DNA from: Bacillota bacterium
Lineage (GTDB): Bacteria; Bacillota; Clostridia; Christensenellales; CAG-138
Direction of reading: 5' to 3'
DNA length: 40,296 nt
Assembly: GCA_023400985.1 (NCBI GenBank)
Contig: JAEXEN010000023.1
Coordinates: 1 to 40,296 of the forward strand
This document shows positions 1 through 6,814 of this stretch, in pieces. The position numbers and the translations under genes were made by a program. The stretch's first letter is position 1. Each line of letters starts with the position of its first letter. A model generated the notes under the pieces. That model was not told the DNA's origin, searched no databases, and saw only the letters and a list, made by a program, of their open reading frames with translations.

Positions 1-56
1 TTCAGATACTCCTCATAATGCTCGGCGAAATAGGCTATGATTTCGCTTTCGTGCAT
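1..56 (-). CDS. Partial CDS, N-terminus only, unknown function
   Basis: An open frame begins with ATG at 56-54 and runs off the left edge, giving about 18 residues that start M-H-E-S-E-I-I-A-Y-F. A G-rich ribosome site (61-65) lies about 4-8 bases upstream. The fragment is too short to assign. It is preceded directly by a perfect inverted repeat (65-93), which would fit a self-regulated gene, but that is inference. Confidence 0.4.
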   Translation of the reverse strand, partial: MHESEIIAYFAEHYEEYL

Positions 57-64
57 AAAACCCC

Positions 65-93
65 CGATATTTATGGCGATACGATAAATATCG
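65..93. promoter_or_regulatory. Perfect 10-bp inverted repeat, possible operator
   Basis: Arms CGATATTTAT (65-74) and ATAAATATCG (84-93) are perfect complements around a 9-base spacer. The repeat is AT-rich within GC-rich surroundings and touches the ribosome site of the partial gene at 56. It lacks a T-run on either side, so it looks more like a dimeric-repressor operator or an mRNA leader hairpin than a terminator. Confidence 0.4.
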
Positions 94-162
94 AGCATTT
101 ACGACAAAAATGCAATACTTGGAATCAAAAAGCTTTTCAGGCACCGCGCGGCGTCCGCCCTC

Positions 163-507
163 TCACGCCATTTTATCGCGCAAAGCACGGCTGATCTCGT
201 AGCTGCGCCTGTATTTTTTACAGAGGTATTCGCACATGTGCCCGAACTCGGCCCAGTCGATATCCTGCCGCGGATTTACCGGCAAGCCGATCACGATAGA
301 GTCGCACCAATCGTTTGTGCTGATATGCCCGTATACGAAATCCCGCTCGAAGACCGGCGCATAAAGGATGTTCGTCTTTATGCCCCGCTGCTTCGCTTTT
401 CGTAGGACGATCAGCTTTTCCAGAGTGGATGGCTGCTCTGAGATCCGTACCGACTGCGCAAGGCCGTAAGATATGGTGACAGATAATTCGTTCGAAAATT
501 GTGTCAT
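163..507 (-). CDS. Hypothetical protein, 114 aa
   Basis: Not recognised. The predicted product is a soluble mixed alpha/beta protein of 114 residues without signal peptide or membrane segment; the C-terminal third is rich in charged and aromatic residues (a C-E-Y-L-C-K-K-Y-R-R stretch near residue 92). The ATG at 507 has an AGGAGG site 12 bases upstream, longer than usual, and a four-codon out-of-frame ATG mini-ORF (M-N-A-I-stop) overlaps the start, which could allow re-initiation. It is co-directional with the partial gene at the left edge. Codon use resembles the neighbours. The call as a real gene rests on the ribosome site and an uninterrupted frame; function is unknown. Confidence 0.55.
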   Translation of the reverse strand: MTQFSNELSVTISYGLAQSVRISEQPSTLEKLIVLRKAKQRGIKTNILYAPVFERDFVYGHISTNDWCDSIVIGLPVNPRQDIDWAEFGHMCEYLCKKYRRSYEISRALRDKMA

Positions 508-633
508 ATCGCGTTCATCCCTCCTTTTACCCGTTATGACGCATCGACAGCGGAATAATTGACGTTTTTTTTGCCGGATTCATTTTTTCCGCGTTTTTGG
601 GCCCCGCCGCATATAATGCTTTGGGTGATTGTT

Positions 634-801
634 TTGGACCCCTGTGAGCTAAACGCACTTATCGCATTATTGGTTGATTATTTCTTCAATAACCTTTCAA
701 AGAAGGAGTTTCTTTGCTTGAGCGTTTTTCTGCGCGAGCTCAGCAAGTCCATGTTTAGCATGGCGGCATTTGAGGAAATCTGCTCGGACCCCCAAAAATA
801 A
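634..801 (+). CDS. Small DUF6774-like protein, 55 aa
   Basis: Starting from TTG at 634, the 55-residue product begins M-D-P-C-E-L-N-A-L-I-A. That matches my memory of the small clostridial DUF6774 family, which starts M-N-P-C-E-L and is followed by hydrophobic helix, N-L-S-K-E-E and a short helical C-terminus; here N-L-S-K-K-E-F is at about residues 19-25. A G-G-G-T-G-A ribosome-like site lies 5-6 bases upstream of the TTG. An upstream ATG at 616 is in frame but has no ribosome site and would add residues the family lacks. Function of the family is unknown. It is transcribed towards the sortase gene and shares a bidirectional terminator with it. The family call is from recognition only. Confidence 0.55.
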   Translation: MDPCELNALIALLVDYFFNNLSKKEFLCLSVFLRELSKSMFSMAAFEEICSDPQK

Positions 802-805
802 CAAC

Positions 806-850
806 AGAGGCGCGCGGCATTTGTACCGCGCACCTCTACTATGTTTTTGC
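806..850. terminator. Bidirectional intrinsic terminator
   Basis: Stem arms 806-817 and 826-837 pair over 12 positions with one mismatch (loop 818-825). They lie between two converging genes and are followed on the plus strand by T-rich sequence from 842. It probably ends the small gene at 634-801 and, from the other side, the sortase transcript. Confidence 0.7.
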
Positions 851-857
851 TTCTTAA

Positions 858-1754
858 TTATTTTACCCGTTTCGCCATCACCGCAAAATACGAATCGTCG
901 TATTCGTAGGTGCAGGTGGAAAGCGTAAGCACCTGATCTGTGGGCTTGATGATGACGGACGAGTCGTAATTCATGGGCTTCACGGTTTTTGCGTACTCGA
1001 TGGTTTGGTTCATGATATCCGCAAATTCCTGATCGTCCGCAAAGCGCACATGGATGTGGTAAATGGTATTGGGCATGACGATGTAGGCAAGGTATACCTG
1101 CCATTCCGTCTCCACGCCGTCCCAGTAAAACTGGATGGTGCGGTGCGCGTCAAAGAAGTCCTTCTGTTTGAAGTTGGTGAGGTCATGGAACATGGTGCCG
1201 TTTTTCATGTTGTGACCGTAGATGATGATATGCCGCTGCTGATAGCTCTCGGCATTGCGAAAGTCCATGAAAATGGAGCCAAAACGGCTCTTTTCCTTCT
1301 CCACGTTGCGGCCGAGGTAGAAATTGTTGTCCATACCGCGCACCACAGGATAGTCGATCACCGTACCGTCGATGGTGATCCAGCCGATGACGTCGGAATT
1401 GATCGCCTTCGCTTCCTTATACGAATCGAGAATGGGCAGATTGTCCTCCGGCCCCGCGACGCCGTTAAGCTCATCGGGGGAATAGCTGTCGTCCGTTCCC
1501 GTGGGGCTTGCGTTGAGGTTTTCACCGGGGAGCGGGCTTGCCGTGACCGCAATCTGCGGCGTGGCCGAAGGTGTGGGCGACGGGACGGGGCTTTGCGTGG
1601 GAGACGGCCCAGGGCCGATCTCCACGATCGGCGTGCCCGAACACGCGGCAAAAACCACGGTCAGTACCGCCACGAAAACGAGCAGGCATTTTTTCAGCGT
1701 CGTCGCCGACCCCCTTTCTTTTGTGTGCCGCGCGCGGATTCTCTTACGGTGCAT
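858..1754 (-). CDS. srtB: Class B sortase with lipoprotein-type signal peptide
   Basis: Cysteine transpeptidase that would anchor a surface protein to peptidoglycan outside the membrane. The catalytic triad is visible: His181 in Y-G-H-N-M-K-N-G, Cys281 in L-S-T-C-T-Y-E-Y, and Arg296 two residues from the C-terminus, with class B spacing. The N-terminus has a signal segment ending in a lipobox (V-F-A-A-C, Cys38), then a Pro/Ser/Thr-rich linker to about residue 110. Class B sortases normally use an uncleaved membrane anchor, so lipid anchoring would be atypical. The ATG at 1754 overlaps a near-perfect promoter -10 box, so the true start is probably further in, at CTG 1697-1695, giving a normal M-K-K-C-L-L signal start. 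No substrate with a sorting signal is in the window. Confidence 0.9.
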   Translation of the reverse strand: MHRKRIRARHTKERGSATTLKKCLLVFVAVLTVVFAACSGTPIVEIGPGPSPTQSPVPSPTPSATPQIAVTASPLPGENLNASPTGTDDSYSPDELNGVAGPEDNLPILDSYKEAKAINSDVIGWITIDGTVIDYPVVRGMDNNFYLGRNVEKEKSRFGSIFMDFRNAESYQQRHIIIYGHNMKNGTMFHDLTNFKQKDFFDAHRTIQFYWDGVETEWQVYLAYIVMPNTIYHIHVRFADDQEFADIMNQTIEYAKTVKPMNYDSSVIIKPTDQVLTLSTCTYEYDDSYFAVMAKRVK

Positions 1755-1781
1755 TATAGCTTAATTTCCATACAATCTCAA
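1753..1781 (-). promoter_or_regulatory. Sigma-A promoter of the sortase gene
   Basis: On the minus strand TTGAGA (1781-1776) and TATAAT (1758-1753) are 17 bp apart, nearly the full consensus. Transcription would begin near 1746, downstream of the ATG at 1754, which is why the longer sortase reading frame is doubtful. Confidence 0.7.
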
Positions 1782-1840
1782 GCGCGTGCACGCGGTGCTG
1801 ACTTCATTTTATAAAAAGTTCAATATTTCGACGCGCGCAC

Positions 1841-1869
1841 TTGCCCGCCTTGTGATAAAATGTTAAAAT
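1841..1869 (+). promoter_or_regulatory. Sigma-A promoter of the mreB gene
   Basis: TTGCCC (1841-1846) and TAAAAT (1864-1869) are separated by 17 bp. The predicted leader to the ATG at 1964 is about 88 bases. The promoter diverges from that of the sortase gene within the same short intergenic region. Confidence 0.6.
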
Positions 1870-1963
1870 AGTTCAGCGTGTGTAGCTTCACGTATTTTTG
1901 TTTCCTATGCATCATGTTCATACCGGCGGCTGCACTCCGGCATGTTTACGAAGGGATAGCACT

Positions 1964-3007
1964 ATGGGTCTTTTTGAGTTCAACGATGTCGGCATCGACC
2001 TTGGCACCGCAAGCGTGCTCGTTTATGTAAAAGGCAAGGGCATCGTATTACGTGAACCCTCTGTGGTCGCCATCGAAAAGGTGACCGGCCGCATTCTCGC
2101 CATTGGCGAGGACGCGCGTAAAATGCTCGGGCGTACCCCGGGCAGCATCGTCGCCATGCGTCCCTTACGCGACGGCGTCATTTCCAATTACGACGTGACC
2201 GAACGCTTGCTCCGCCACTTTTTGAAAAAGGTGGTGGGGGCGCATGTGTTCTTCAAGCCCCGCGTGGTCGTATGCGTTCCCTCCGGCGTGACGGAAGTGG
2301 AAAAGCGCTCCGTTATCGACGCCACCGAGGAAGCGGGCGCGCGCCACACTTACCTCATCGAGGAGCCTCTTGCAGCCGCCATCGGCGCGGGCATCGATAT
2401 CAGCCAGCCGCGCGGCAGCATGATCGTGGACATCGGCGGCGGCACAACGGATATCGCCATCCTCTCCCTGAGCAACGCCGTTTTGTCGAGCTCCCTCAAG
2501 GTGGCGGGCGACCGGTTCGACGATTCCATCGTGCGCTACATGCGCAAAAAGCACAACCTTTTGATCGGCGAGCGCACCGCGGAGGAAATGAAGATACGCA
2601 TCGGCTCCGCCTACCCGCGCAAGGAGCAGGTATTCATCGACGTGCGCGGCAGAAACCTCATATCAGGCCTCCCCCAGGCCATCGTGGTAGGCTCCAACGA
2701 AATGATCGACGCGCTCGAGGAACCGCTGCAGGCCATCCTCGAAAGCGTGCGCACCATGTTCGAGCGCACCCCGCCCGAGCTCGCGAGCGACATCACCGAA
2801 AGCGGCATCTGCCTCACCGGCGGCGGTGCGCTGCTCTACGGAATCGATAAGTTCATCGCCGATCAGACCAAGGTGCCCTGTTATATCGCCGAGGACCCCA
2901 TTTCCTGCGTGGCCATCGGCACCGGCAAGGCGCTTGAGAATATCGATAAATTTGCCAACGGCGCCATTTACGACTACAAGCGCGGCGATTATCTCGATTA
3001 TCAATAA
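1964..3007 (+). CDS. mreB: Cell shape-determining actin homologue MreB/Mbl
   Basis: Bacterial actin that assembles on the inner face of the membrane and guides cell-wall synthesis. The 347-residue product has the expected length and the actin ATPase signatures: phosphate-1 loop V-G-I-D-L-G-T-A near residue 8, phosphate-2 loop I-V-D-I-G-G-G-T-T-D near 155, and the adenosine motif L-T-G-G-G-A-L-L near 285. The opening (G-I-D-L-G-T-A-S-V-L-V-Y-V-K-G-K-G-I-V-L) is closer to Bacillus Mbl than to MreB. ATG 1964 is chosen because A-A-G-G-G-A sits 7 bases upstream; a longer in-frame start at 1898 lacks one. In Bacillus mbl is followed by the flgF/flgG-type genes flhO-flhP; here those are 16 kb away. 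mreC/mreD are absent. A tight terminator follows. Confidence 0.95.
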   Translation: MGLFEFNDVGIDLGTASVLVYVKGKGIVLREPSVVAIEKVTGRILAIGEDARKMLGRTPGSIVAMRPLRDGVISNYDVTERLLRHFLKKVVGAHVFFKPRVVVCVPSGVTEVEKRSVIDATEEAGARHTYLIEEPLAAAIGAGIDISQPRGSMIVDIGGGTTDIAILSLSNAVLSSSLKVAGDRFDDSIVRYMRKKHNLLIGERTAEEMKIRIGSAYPRKEQVFIDVRGRNLISGLPQAIVVGSNEMIDALEEPLQAILESVRTMFERTPPELASDITESGICLTGGGALLYGIDKFIADQTKVPCYIAEDPISCVAIGTGKALENIDKFANGAIYDYKRGDYLDYQ

Positions 3008-3030
3008 GTTCCTATACATATAACGCAAGA

Positions 3031-3062
3031 GGGCGGAACGAAAGTTCCGCCCTTATTTGTTA
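3031..3062 (+). terminator. Intrinsic terminator after mreB
   Basis: GGGCGGAAC (3031-3039) and GTTCCGCCC (3044-3052) form a perfect 9-bp stem with a GAAA tetraloop, followed by a T-rich tail. It separates mreB from the converging guanine deaminase gene and may also act from the other side, although the tail there is less T-rich. Confidence 0.85.
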
Positions 3063-3128
3063 TATTTTCATTACGGGAATACGCAAGAAAAAGCCATCGG
3101 TTCAAACCGCTTCACACAGACAACCGCT

Positions 3129-4412
3129 TCAGAAATTTAAACACTGCCGTCCGCATAGGGCCCCCTCGCTGTATCTCGCGACGATCGTATCGTCGCTTGA
3201 AGCATACATAAGCCTCTCCAATCTCTCCGCGAGCGTGAGGGGCTGGATCTCCACTAGGCGGCTGTCGTCGAGCACGAGCGCGTGGAGCGCATCGCCCTTT
3301 TGAAAGCCGGGGCCGGCGTTAAAATAGCTTTGCCCCGCCGAGGTAGCAAGGTAGAACGCCTCCGTGACGGTCAGGAAATCCTCTTTTTTGCCGGAGTTCA
3401 ACCAGCGTATTTTGGAGGTGCGCACCGCCGAAGTCAATGTATCGCGCATGGAGAGAAACGCACCGCCCGCGATATCCGAGCCGAGGACCACGTGCATGCC
3501 CTCCTCGAGCATTTGCCGCACGGGCGCAAGCCCGGAGGCGATGTTCATGTTGGAATCGGGGCAGTGCGCCGCGATCACGCCGCTTTTTTTCATGGCGGCG
3601 CGTTCTTCTTCGCAGGAGTATACGCAATGCGCCATGATCGTGTTTTCGCTCCACAATCCGTACTTTTCGTAGGTTTGATAGTACAATTCACAGTCCGGAT
3701 GCAGTTTTCTCACCCAAGCCATCTCCTCACGGTTCTCGCTCAAATGAGACTGCACGCGAAGGCCGTATTCTTTTTTGAGCTCGCCGAGGCCTTGCATGAG
3801 TTCGTTGCTGCACGTGGGCGTGAAGCGCGGCGTCAGGATGGGCCTCAAATGCCTGTAGCGCCCCTCGCATTCCGTAATGAAGCGGCGAGTCTCTATAAGC
3901 GACTCCTCGGTGGTCTCCCGAAGGCCGTCGGGGCAATTGCGGTCCATATTGACTTTGCCCACATAGCCCGTAACGCCCGCGCGCTCAAGTTCCTCCATGA
4001 GCACATGCGTGGCCTCACGGTGAACGCTTGAAAACATGACGACGCGCGTGGTGCCTTTTTTGATGAGTTCCGAAGCGAACACGCGGTACACACGCCGCGC
4101 GTATTCCGTATCGGAAAAACGCGCCTCCGTCTTAAAGGTGTATCTGTTGAGCCACTCGAGGAGCTGCAAGTCCATGCCCATGCCGAGCATGGGGTACTGC
4201 GGCGCGTGCAGATGCATATCGCAAAACGAGGGGATGATGAGCTTATCGCCATAATCCTCCACTTCGATGTCGCGATATTCCCCGGGCAATTTTTCGTAAA
4301 TGCCCTCGATCACGCCGTTTTCCGTAACGATATATCCGTTTTCGACACAAGTAAGCGCATGGAGCGCGGGCGCAAACACCACGTTCCCCCTAAGCGCCTT
4401 TTTTGTTTGCAT
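3129..4412 (-). CDS. guaD: Guanine deaminase
   Basis: Amidohydrolase converting guanine to xanthine and ammonia. The 427-residue product has the family length and zinc ligands: His67 and His69 in F-C-D-M-H-L-H-A-P-Q-Y-P, His223 in Q-S-H-L-S-E-N, His262 in M-A-H-C and Asp313 in G-S-D-I-A-G-G. The motif L-E-W-L-N-R-Y-T-F near residue 85 is typical of guanine deaminase rather than other members of the ATZ/TRZ family. ATG 4412 is chosen because A-A-A-G-G-G-G lies 8 bases upstream; the longer frame from 4454 lacks this. It is the last gene of the riboswitch-headed unit hydantoinase-mocA-guaD and supplies xanthine to the xanthine dehydrogenase encoded divergently. A TATAAT-like box (4441-4446) without a clear -35 lies just upstream. 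Confidence 0.93.
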   Translation of the reverse strand: MQTKKALRGNVVFAPALHALTCVENGYIVTENGVIEGIYEKLPGEYRDIEVEDYGDKLIIPSFCDMHLHAPQYPMLGMGMDLQLLEWLNRYTFKTEARFSDTEYARRVYRVFASELIKKGTTRVVMFSSVHREATHVLMEELERAGVTGYVGKVNMDRNCPDGLRETTEESLIETRRFITECEGRYRHLRPILTPRFTPTCSNELMQGLGELKKEYGLRVQSHLSENREEMAWVRKLHPDCELYYQTYEKYGLWSENTIMAHCVYSCEEERAAMKKSGVIAAHCPDSNMNIASGLAPVRQMLEEGMHVVLGSDIAGGAFLSMRDTLTSAVRTSKIRWLNSGKKEDFLTVTEAFYLATSAGQSYFNAGPGFQKGDALHALVLDDSRLVEIQPLTLAERLERLMYASSDDTIVARYSEGALCGRQCLNF

Positions 4413-4481
4413 GAAGATTCCCCTTTCCCCCGCAGGCTCTATTATAAAACGCAAACGAAATGTATGCGCGTTCTCCCGCCG

Positions 4482-5075
4482 TTATTCGCGCTCGCCGTTT
4501 ACAAGGGCTTTCAGCTTGGTCAATTCAGCGACGCTGTCCACGTCGAAAAGCTCCAGCTCGTCTTTTAGCTGAAAGAGCAAAAGCGCATCCTCGTGCCGCC
4601 TGATCACCTCGCTGCCGCCGCTGTCCTCATCGAGCTGCCGAAGCTTTTCGAAGTAGGCTTTCGGAAAGATGGCCGGATTGCCGCGCCTTGTACCGTGCCC
4701 CATGGCGACGAGATGATCGGGATGCTCGCGGAAAAGGGCGATTTCTCCCTCGATGCTCTGGCGGCGGAGCTTGGGCTGATCGGCCACGAGAAACATAAGC
4801 GCGTCCGCATCCTCCAGCGCGTCCATGCCAAGGCGTATAGTGCGGCTGATGCCGTCCTCCGGGCGGTCATTCTCCACGGCGAGAAAGCCGCGCGCTTTAG
4901 CAAGCTCCATCAACCGCGGATACTGCGTCACCACGGCGACCGCGAAAAACTCCTCTTCGGGGATGACGTCGAGCGCATGCTCCGCGAGCGTTTTGCCCGC
5001 AAACATGGCTTCGAGCTTGTTGACGCCGAAACGGCTGCCGCTGCCCGCGGCCATTAAAATACAACCGAGCTTCAT
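4482..5075 (-). CDS. mocA: MocA-family molybdenum cofactor cytidylyltransferase
   Basis: Nucleotidyltransferase of the MobA/MocA fold. MocA transfers CMP to molybdopterin to make the cytosine-dinucleotide cofactor used by xanthine dehydrogenase-type enzymes. The NTP-binding signature L-M-A-A-G-S-G-S-R-F-G-V-N-K-L occupies residues 7-21, D-R-P-E-D-G-I-S-R-T follows near 70, and V-A-D-Q-P near 97 is the usual acidic metal site. Length (197 aa) is typical. Start ATG 5075 overlaps the stop of the hydantoinase gene in an ATGA junction, so the two are translationally coupled. Location beside xdhABC supports a role in maturing that enzyme. Some MocA homologues (YgfJ type) sit in E. coli purine-degradation loci and may act on related hydroxylases; the exact cofactor is inference. 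Confidence 0.85.
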   Translation of the reverse strand: MKLGCILMAAGSGSRFGVNKLEAMFAGKTLAEHALDVIPEEEFFAVAVVTQYPRLMELAKARGFLAVENDRPEDGISRTIRLGMDALEDADALMFLVADQPKLRRQSIEGEIALFREHPDHLVAMGHGTRRGNPAIFPKAYFEKLRQLDEDSGGSEVIRRHEDALLLFQLKDELELFDVDSVAELTKLKALVNGERE

Positions 5076-6439
5076 TGTAGTTTTTTATACCTGCCTCGCG
5101 CGATATATTTCCCCGCGTTCGGCTGTTGTAAAACGCCGTCACAAACGGCGTGCACGCCGTTTAAGAAAACGTGCTTCGCCGCACCCTTTACCTCGAAGCC
5201 CGCATACGGGGAGTTATCACAATGATGCGCATGATCGTCGTCGGTTATGCGCCCCGTGGCGTTCGGGTCCCAGATAACGACGTCCGCCATAGCGCCTTCT
5301 TTGATTTCTCCGCGGTCCTCCATGCCAAAAAGGAGCGCCGCATTTTTGGAAAGATATTTTACCATCTGCTCCATCGTGAGTTTCCCTGTGAGCACGCCGT
5401 AGGTATACATGAGCTTCGGGCGGTATGCCGCGCCCGCGCCACCGTTGGGTATCTTTGTGAAATCGTCCTTGCCCATGGCCTTTTGCGCCATGGTGAAGGA
5501 GCAATGATCGGTGCCTACGGTTTGGATATCGCCGTTTTCAAGCCCTTCCCAAAGCGCCTCGCGGTCCGAATCCTTTCTTAGGGGCGGGCTCATCACGAAT
5601 TTCGCGCCGTCGGCGTCTTTGTACCGCTCGTCGGTCAAAAGAAGGTACTGCGGGCAGGTCTCGAGATAGACCTCCTGACCGCGCGCCCGCGCGCGCTTCG
5701 CCTCGATAAACCCCTCGGCGGTAGATAGATGCACCACGTACGCGGGGGCGCCCGCAAGCTCGGCGATGCGCATAAAGCGGGCAACCGCCTCGGCCTCGAC
5801 GGCGGCGGGACGAGAGAGCGGATGGCCCTCGGGGCCCAAAATACCGCGCGCCTTTACCTCGTCGCACATCCTTAAAAGCACTTCCCAGTTTTCGCAGTGG
5901 ACGGCGATGAGCGCGCCTCGCTTTTTGGCTTCCTTGAGCGCCGAATAGATCTGCCCGTCGTCCACCTTAAGGCCGTTGTAGACCATATACATTTTATAGG
6001 AGGTAACGCCCTCGGCGCTCATAATATCCATCTCGGCGGCGGTCTTCTCGTCCCAGCGGGCGATGGCCATGTGGAAGCCGTAGTTGCAGGAGCTTGCCCG
6101 CGCTTTTTTGTGCCAAACTTCCAGCGCCTCTTTTAAGGTGCCGTTTCTCTCCTGCGTGGCAAAGTCGAGTACCGTTGTGGTGCCGCCTAAAATGGCGGCT
6201 CTGGAGCCCGTATCGAAGTTATCCGCCGTGACGGCGCTGCCGGTATCGAGGTCGAAATGCGTATGCGTATCGATAAAGCCGGGGCACACGTACATGCCCC
6301 CGGCGTCGACTGTCCTCATGCCGCTTTCGGGCACGATGTTTTTTTTCACCTGTATGATGCGGTCATTTTCAATCAGCACATCCGCCTCGAACATGCCGTT
6401 ATGGTTTACGACGGTTCCGTTTCGAAGGAGCGTCTGCAT
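5072..6439 (-). CDS. hydA: Dihydropyrimidinase / D-hydantoinase-type cyclic amidohydrolase
   Basis: Binuclear metal amidohydrolase opening a cyclic amide such as dihydropyrimidine or hydantoin. All metal ligands are visible in the 455-residue product: His59 and His61 (D-T-H-T-H-F-D), Lys149 (S-Y-K-M-Y, carbamylated in the family), His181 (V-H-C-E-N), His237 (V-H-L-S-T) and Asp311 (G-T-D-H-C). ATG 6439 has a GAGGT ribosome site at proper spacing; the longer frame to 6583 would run through the riboswitch and its terminator and is rejected. It is the first gene of a unit with mocA and guaD. Related hyuA/ygeZ genes accompany xdh and ssnA in E. coli and in anaerobic purine-degrading bacteria, so the substrate may be a purine-ring breakdown product rather than a pyrimidine; that is inference. 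Confidence 0.9.
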   Translation of the reverse strand: MQTLLRNGTVVNHNGMFEADVLIENDRIIQVKKNIVPESGMRTVDAGGMYVCPGFIDTHTHFDLDTGSAVTADNFDTGSRAAILGGTTTVLDFATQERNGTLKEALEVWHKKARASSCNYGFHMAIARWDEKTAAEMDIMSAEGVTSYKMYMVYNGLKVDDGQIYSALKEAKKRGALIAVHCENWEVLLRMCDEVKARGILGPEGHPLSRPAAVEAEAVARFMRIAELAGAPAYVVHLSTAEGFIEAKRARARGQEVYLETCPQYLLLTDERYKDADGAKFVMSPPLRKDSDREALWEGLENGDIQTVGTDHCSFTMAQKAMGKDDFTKIPNGGAGAAYRPKLMYTYGVLTGKLTMEQMVKYLSKNAALLFGMEDRGEIKEGAMADVVIWDPNATGRITDDDHAHHCDNSPYAGFEVKGAAKHVFLNGVHAVCDGVLQQPNAGKYIARGRYKKLQ

Positions 6440-6494
6440 AGTTACCTCACTTTCCGCTATTAATATGCACATTTTTACTATGGAAAACCGAAGC

Positions 6495-6539
6495 AAAAGA
6501 AAAAGCGCCGTACGCGGAGTATATGCATACCCGCGACGG
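6495..6539 (-). terminator. Riboswitch expression platform: intrinsic terminator
   Basis: On the minus strand the arms at 6539-6526 and 6521-6508 form a long stem (C-C-G-T-C-G-C-G-G side against C-C-G-C-G-T-A-C-G-G side, with a short bulge and inner GTAT/ATAC pairs), followed by TTTTTCTTTT (6504-6495). It begins four bases after the aptamer closing stem. Its 5' arm can alternatively pair with the aptamer P2 5' strand and loop (6593-6583), an antiterminator that would break P2. With ligand bound P2 is held and the terminator is free to form, so an OFF switch is predicted. Confidence 0.8.
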
Positions 6540-6540
6540 A

Positions 6541-6606
6541 CACTCATAGCAGGGCCGAGGGCGACCCGTAGAAACTTCCGCACCGTTTCGCGGAATTATA
6601 TGAGAC
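6541..6606 (-). promoter_or_regulatory. Purine riboswitch aptamer, guanine class
   Basis: The minus strand carries the purine aptamer core: P1 CTCATA (6604-6599) paired with TATGAG (6548-6543), J1/2 TAAT, P2 TTCCGC/GCGGAA with G-G in its loop, J2/3 GTTTCTAC intact, P3 GGGTC/GGCCC with C-C-C in its loop for the loop-loop contact, and J3/1 GCTATG. The base equal to position 74 of the Bacillus xpt aptamer is C, which pairs guanine or hypoxanthine rather than adenine. Differences from the usual consensus are G instead of A at position 73 and slightly altered loop lengths. It lies in the leader of the hydantoinase-mocA-guaD unit. Confidence 0.87.
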
Positions 6607-6621
6607 CCTTCTTACGTTTTT

Positions 6622-6650
6622 ATGTTACCACCCGCGTTTTGAATTTGCAA
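6622..6650 (-). promoter_or_regulatory. Probable promoter of the riboswitch-controlled unit
   Basis: TTGCAA (6650-6645) and TAACAT (6627-6622) on the minus strand are 17 bp apart, each matching four of six consensus bases. Transcription would start a few bases before the aptamer P1 stem, the normal arrangement for a purine riboswitch. Confidence 0.5.
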
Positions 6651-6713
6651 GCGGATACCCCGGAAAATTCACTTGCCATGCACAATTTACATGTTTATTT
6701 GGCCATAAAAGTG

Positions 6714-6722
6714 TGTTATACT
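6714..6722 (+). promoter_or_regulatory. Extended -10 promoter of the ade-xdhABC unit
   Basis: TGTTATACT contains a TGn extension before the -10 box TATACT (6717-6722). No good -35 is visible at 17 bp. The predicted leader to the TTG at 6815 is about 85 bases and holds two small inverted repeats: TCAAAA/TTTTGA (6727-6732, 6743-6748) and TACAA/TTGTA (6753-6757, 6761-6765). They may bind a purine-responsive repressor. No second riboswitch core was found here. Confidence 0.5.
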
Positions 6723-6814
6723 GATTTCAAAACAAAAAGTTATTTTGATTCATACAATTTTTGTAATGCTTATGCTTCCGTCACAATGTTCAATCGGATA
6801 AGGGGGGAAAACGT

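Noticed and set aside
612..617. TATAAT as promoter of the DUF6774-like gene
   Set aside because: No -35 or TG extension at a usable distance, and the transcript would start within the ribosome site; kept only as a weak possibility.
1005..1814. Plus-strand 269-codon frame over the sortase gene
   Set aside because: Antisense shadow; no homology features and it crosses the sortase promoter. The sortase catalytic motifs define the real strand.
6440..6583. N-terminal extension of the hydantoinase frame
   Set aside because: It would translate the riboswitch and terminator; the ATG at 6439 has a proper ribosome site and matches the family N-terminus.
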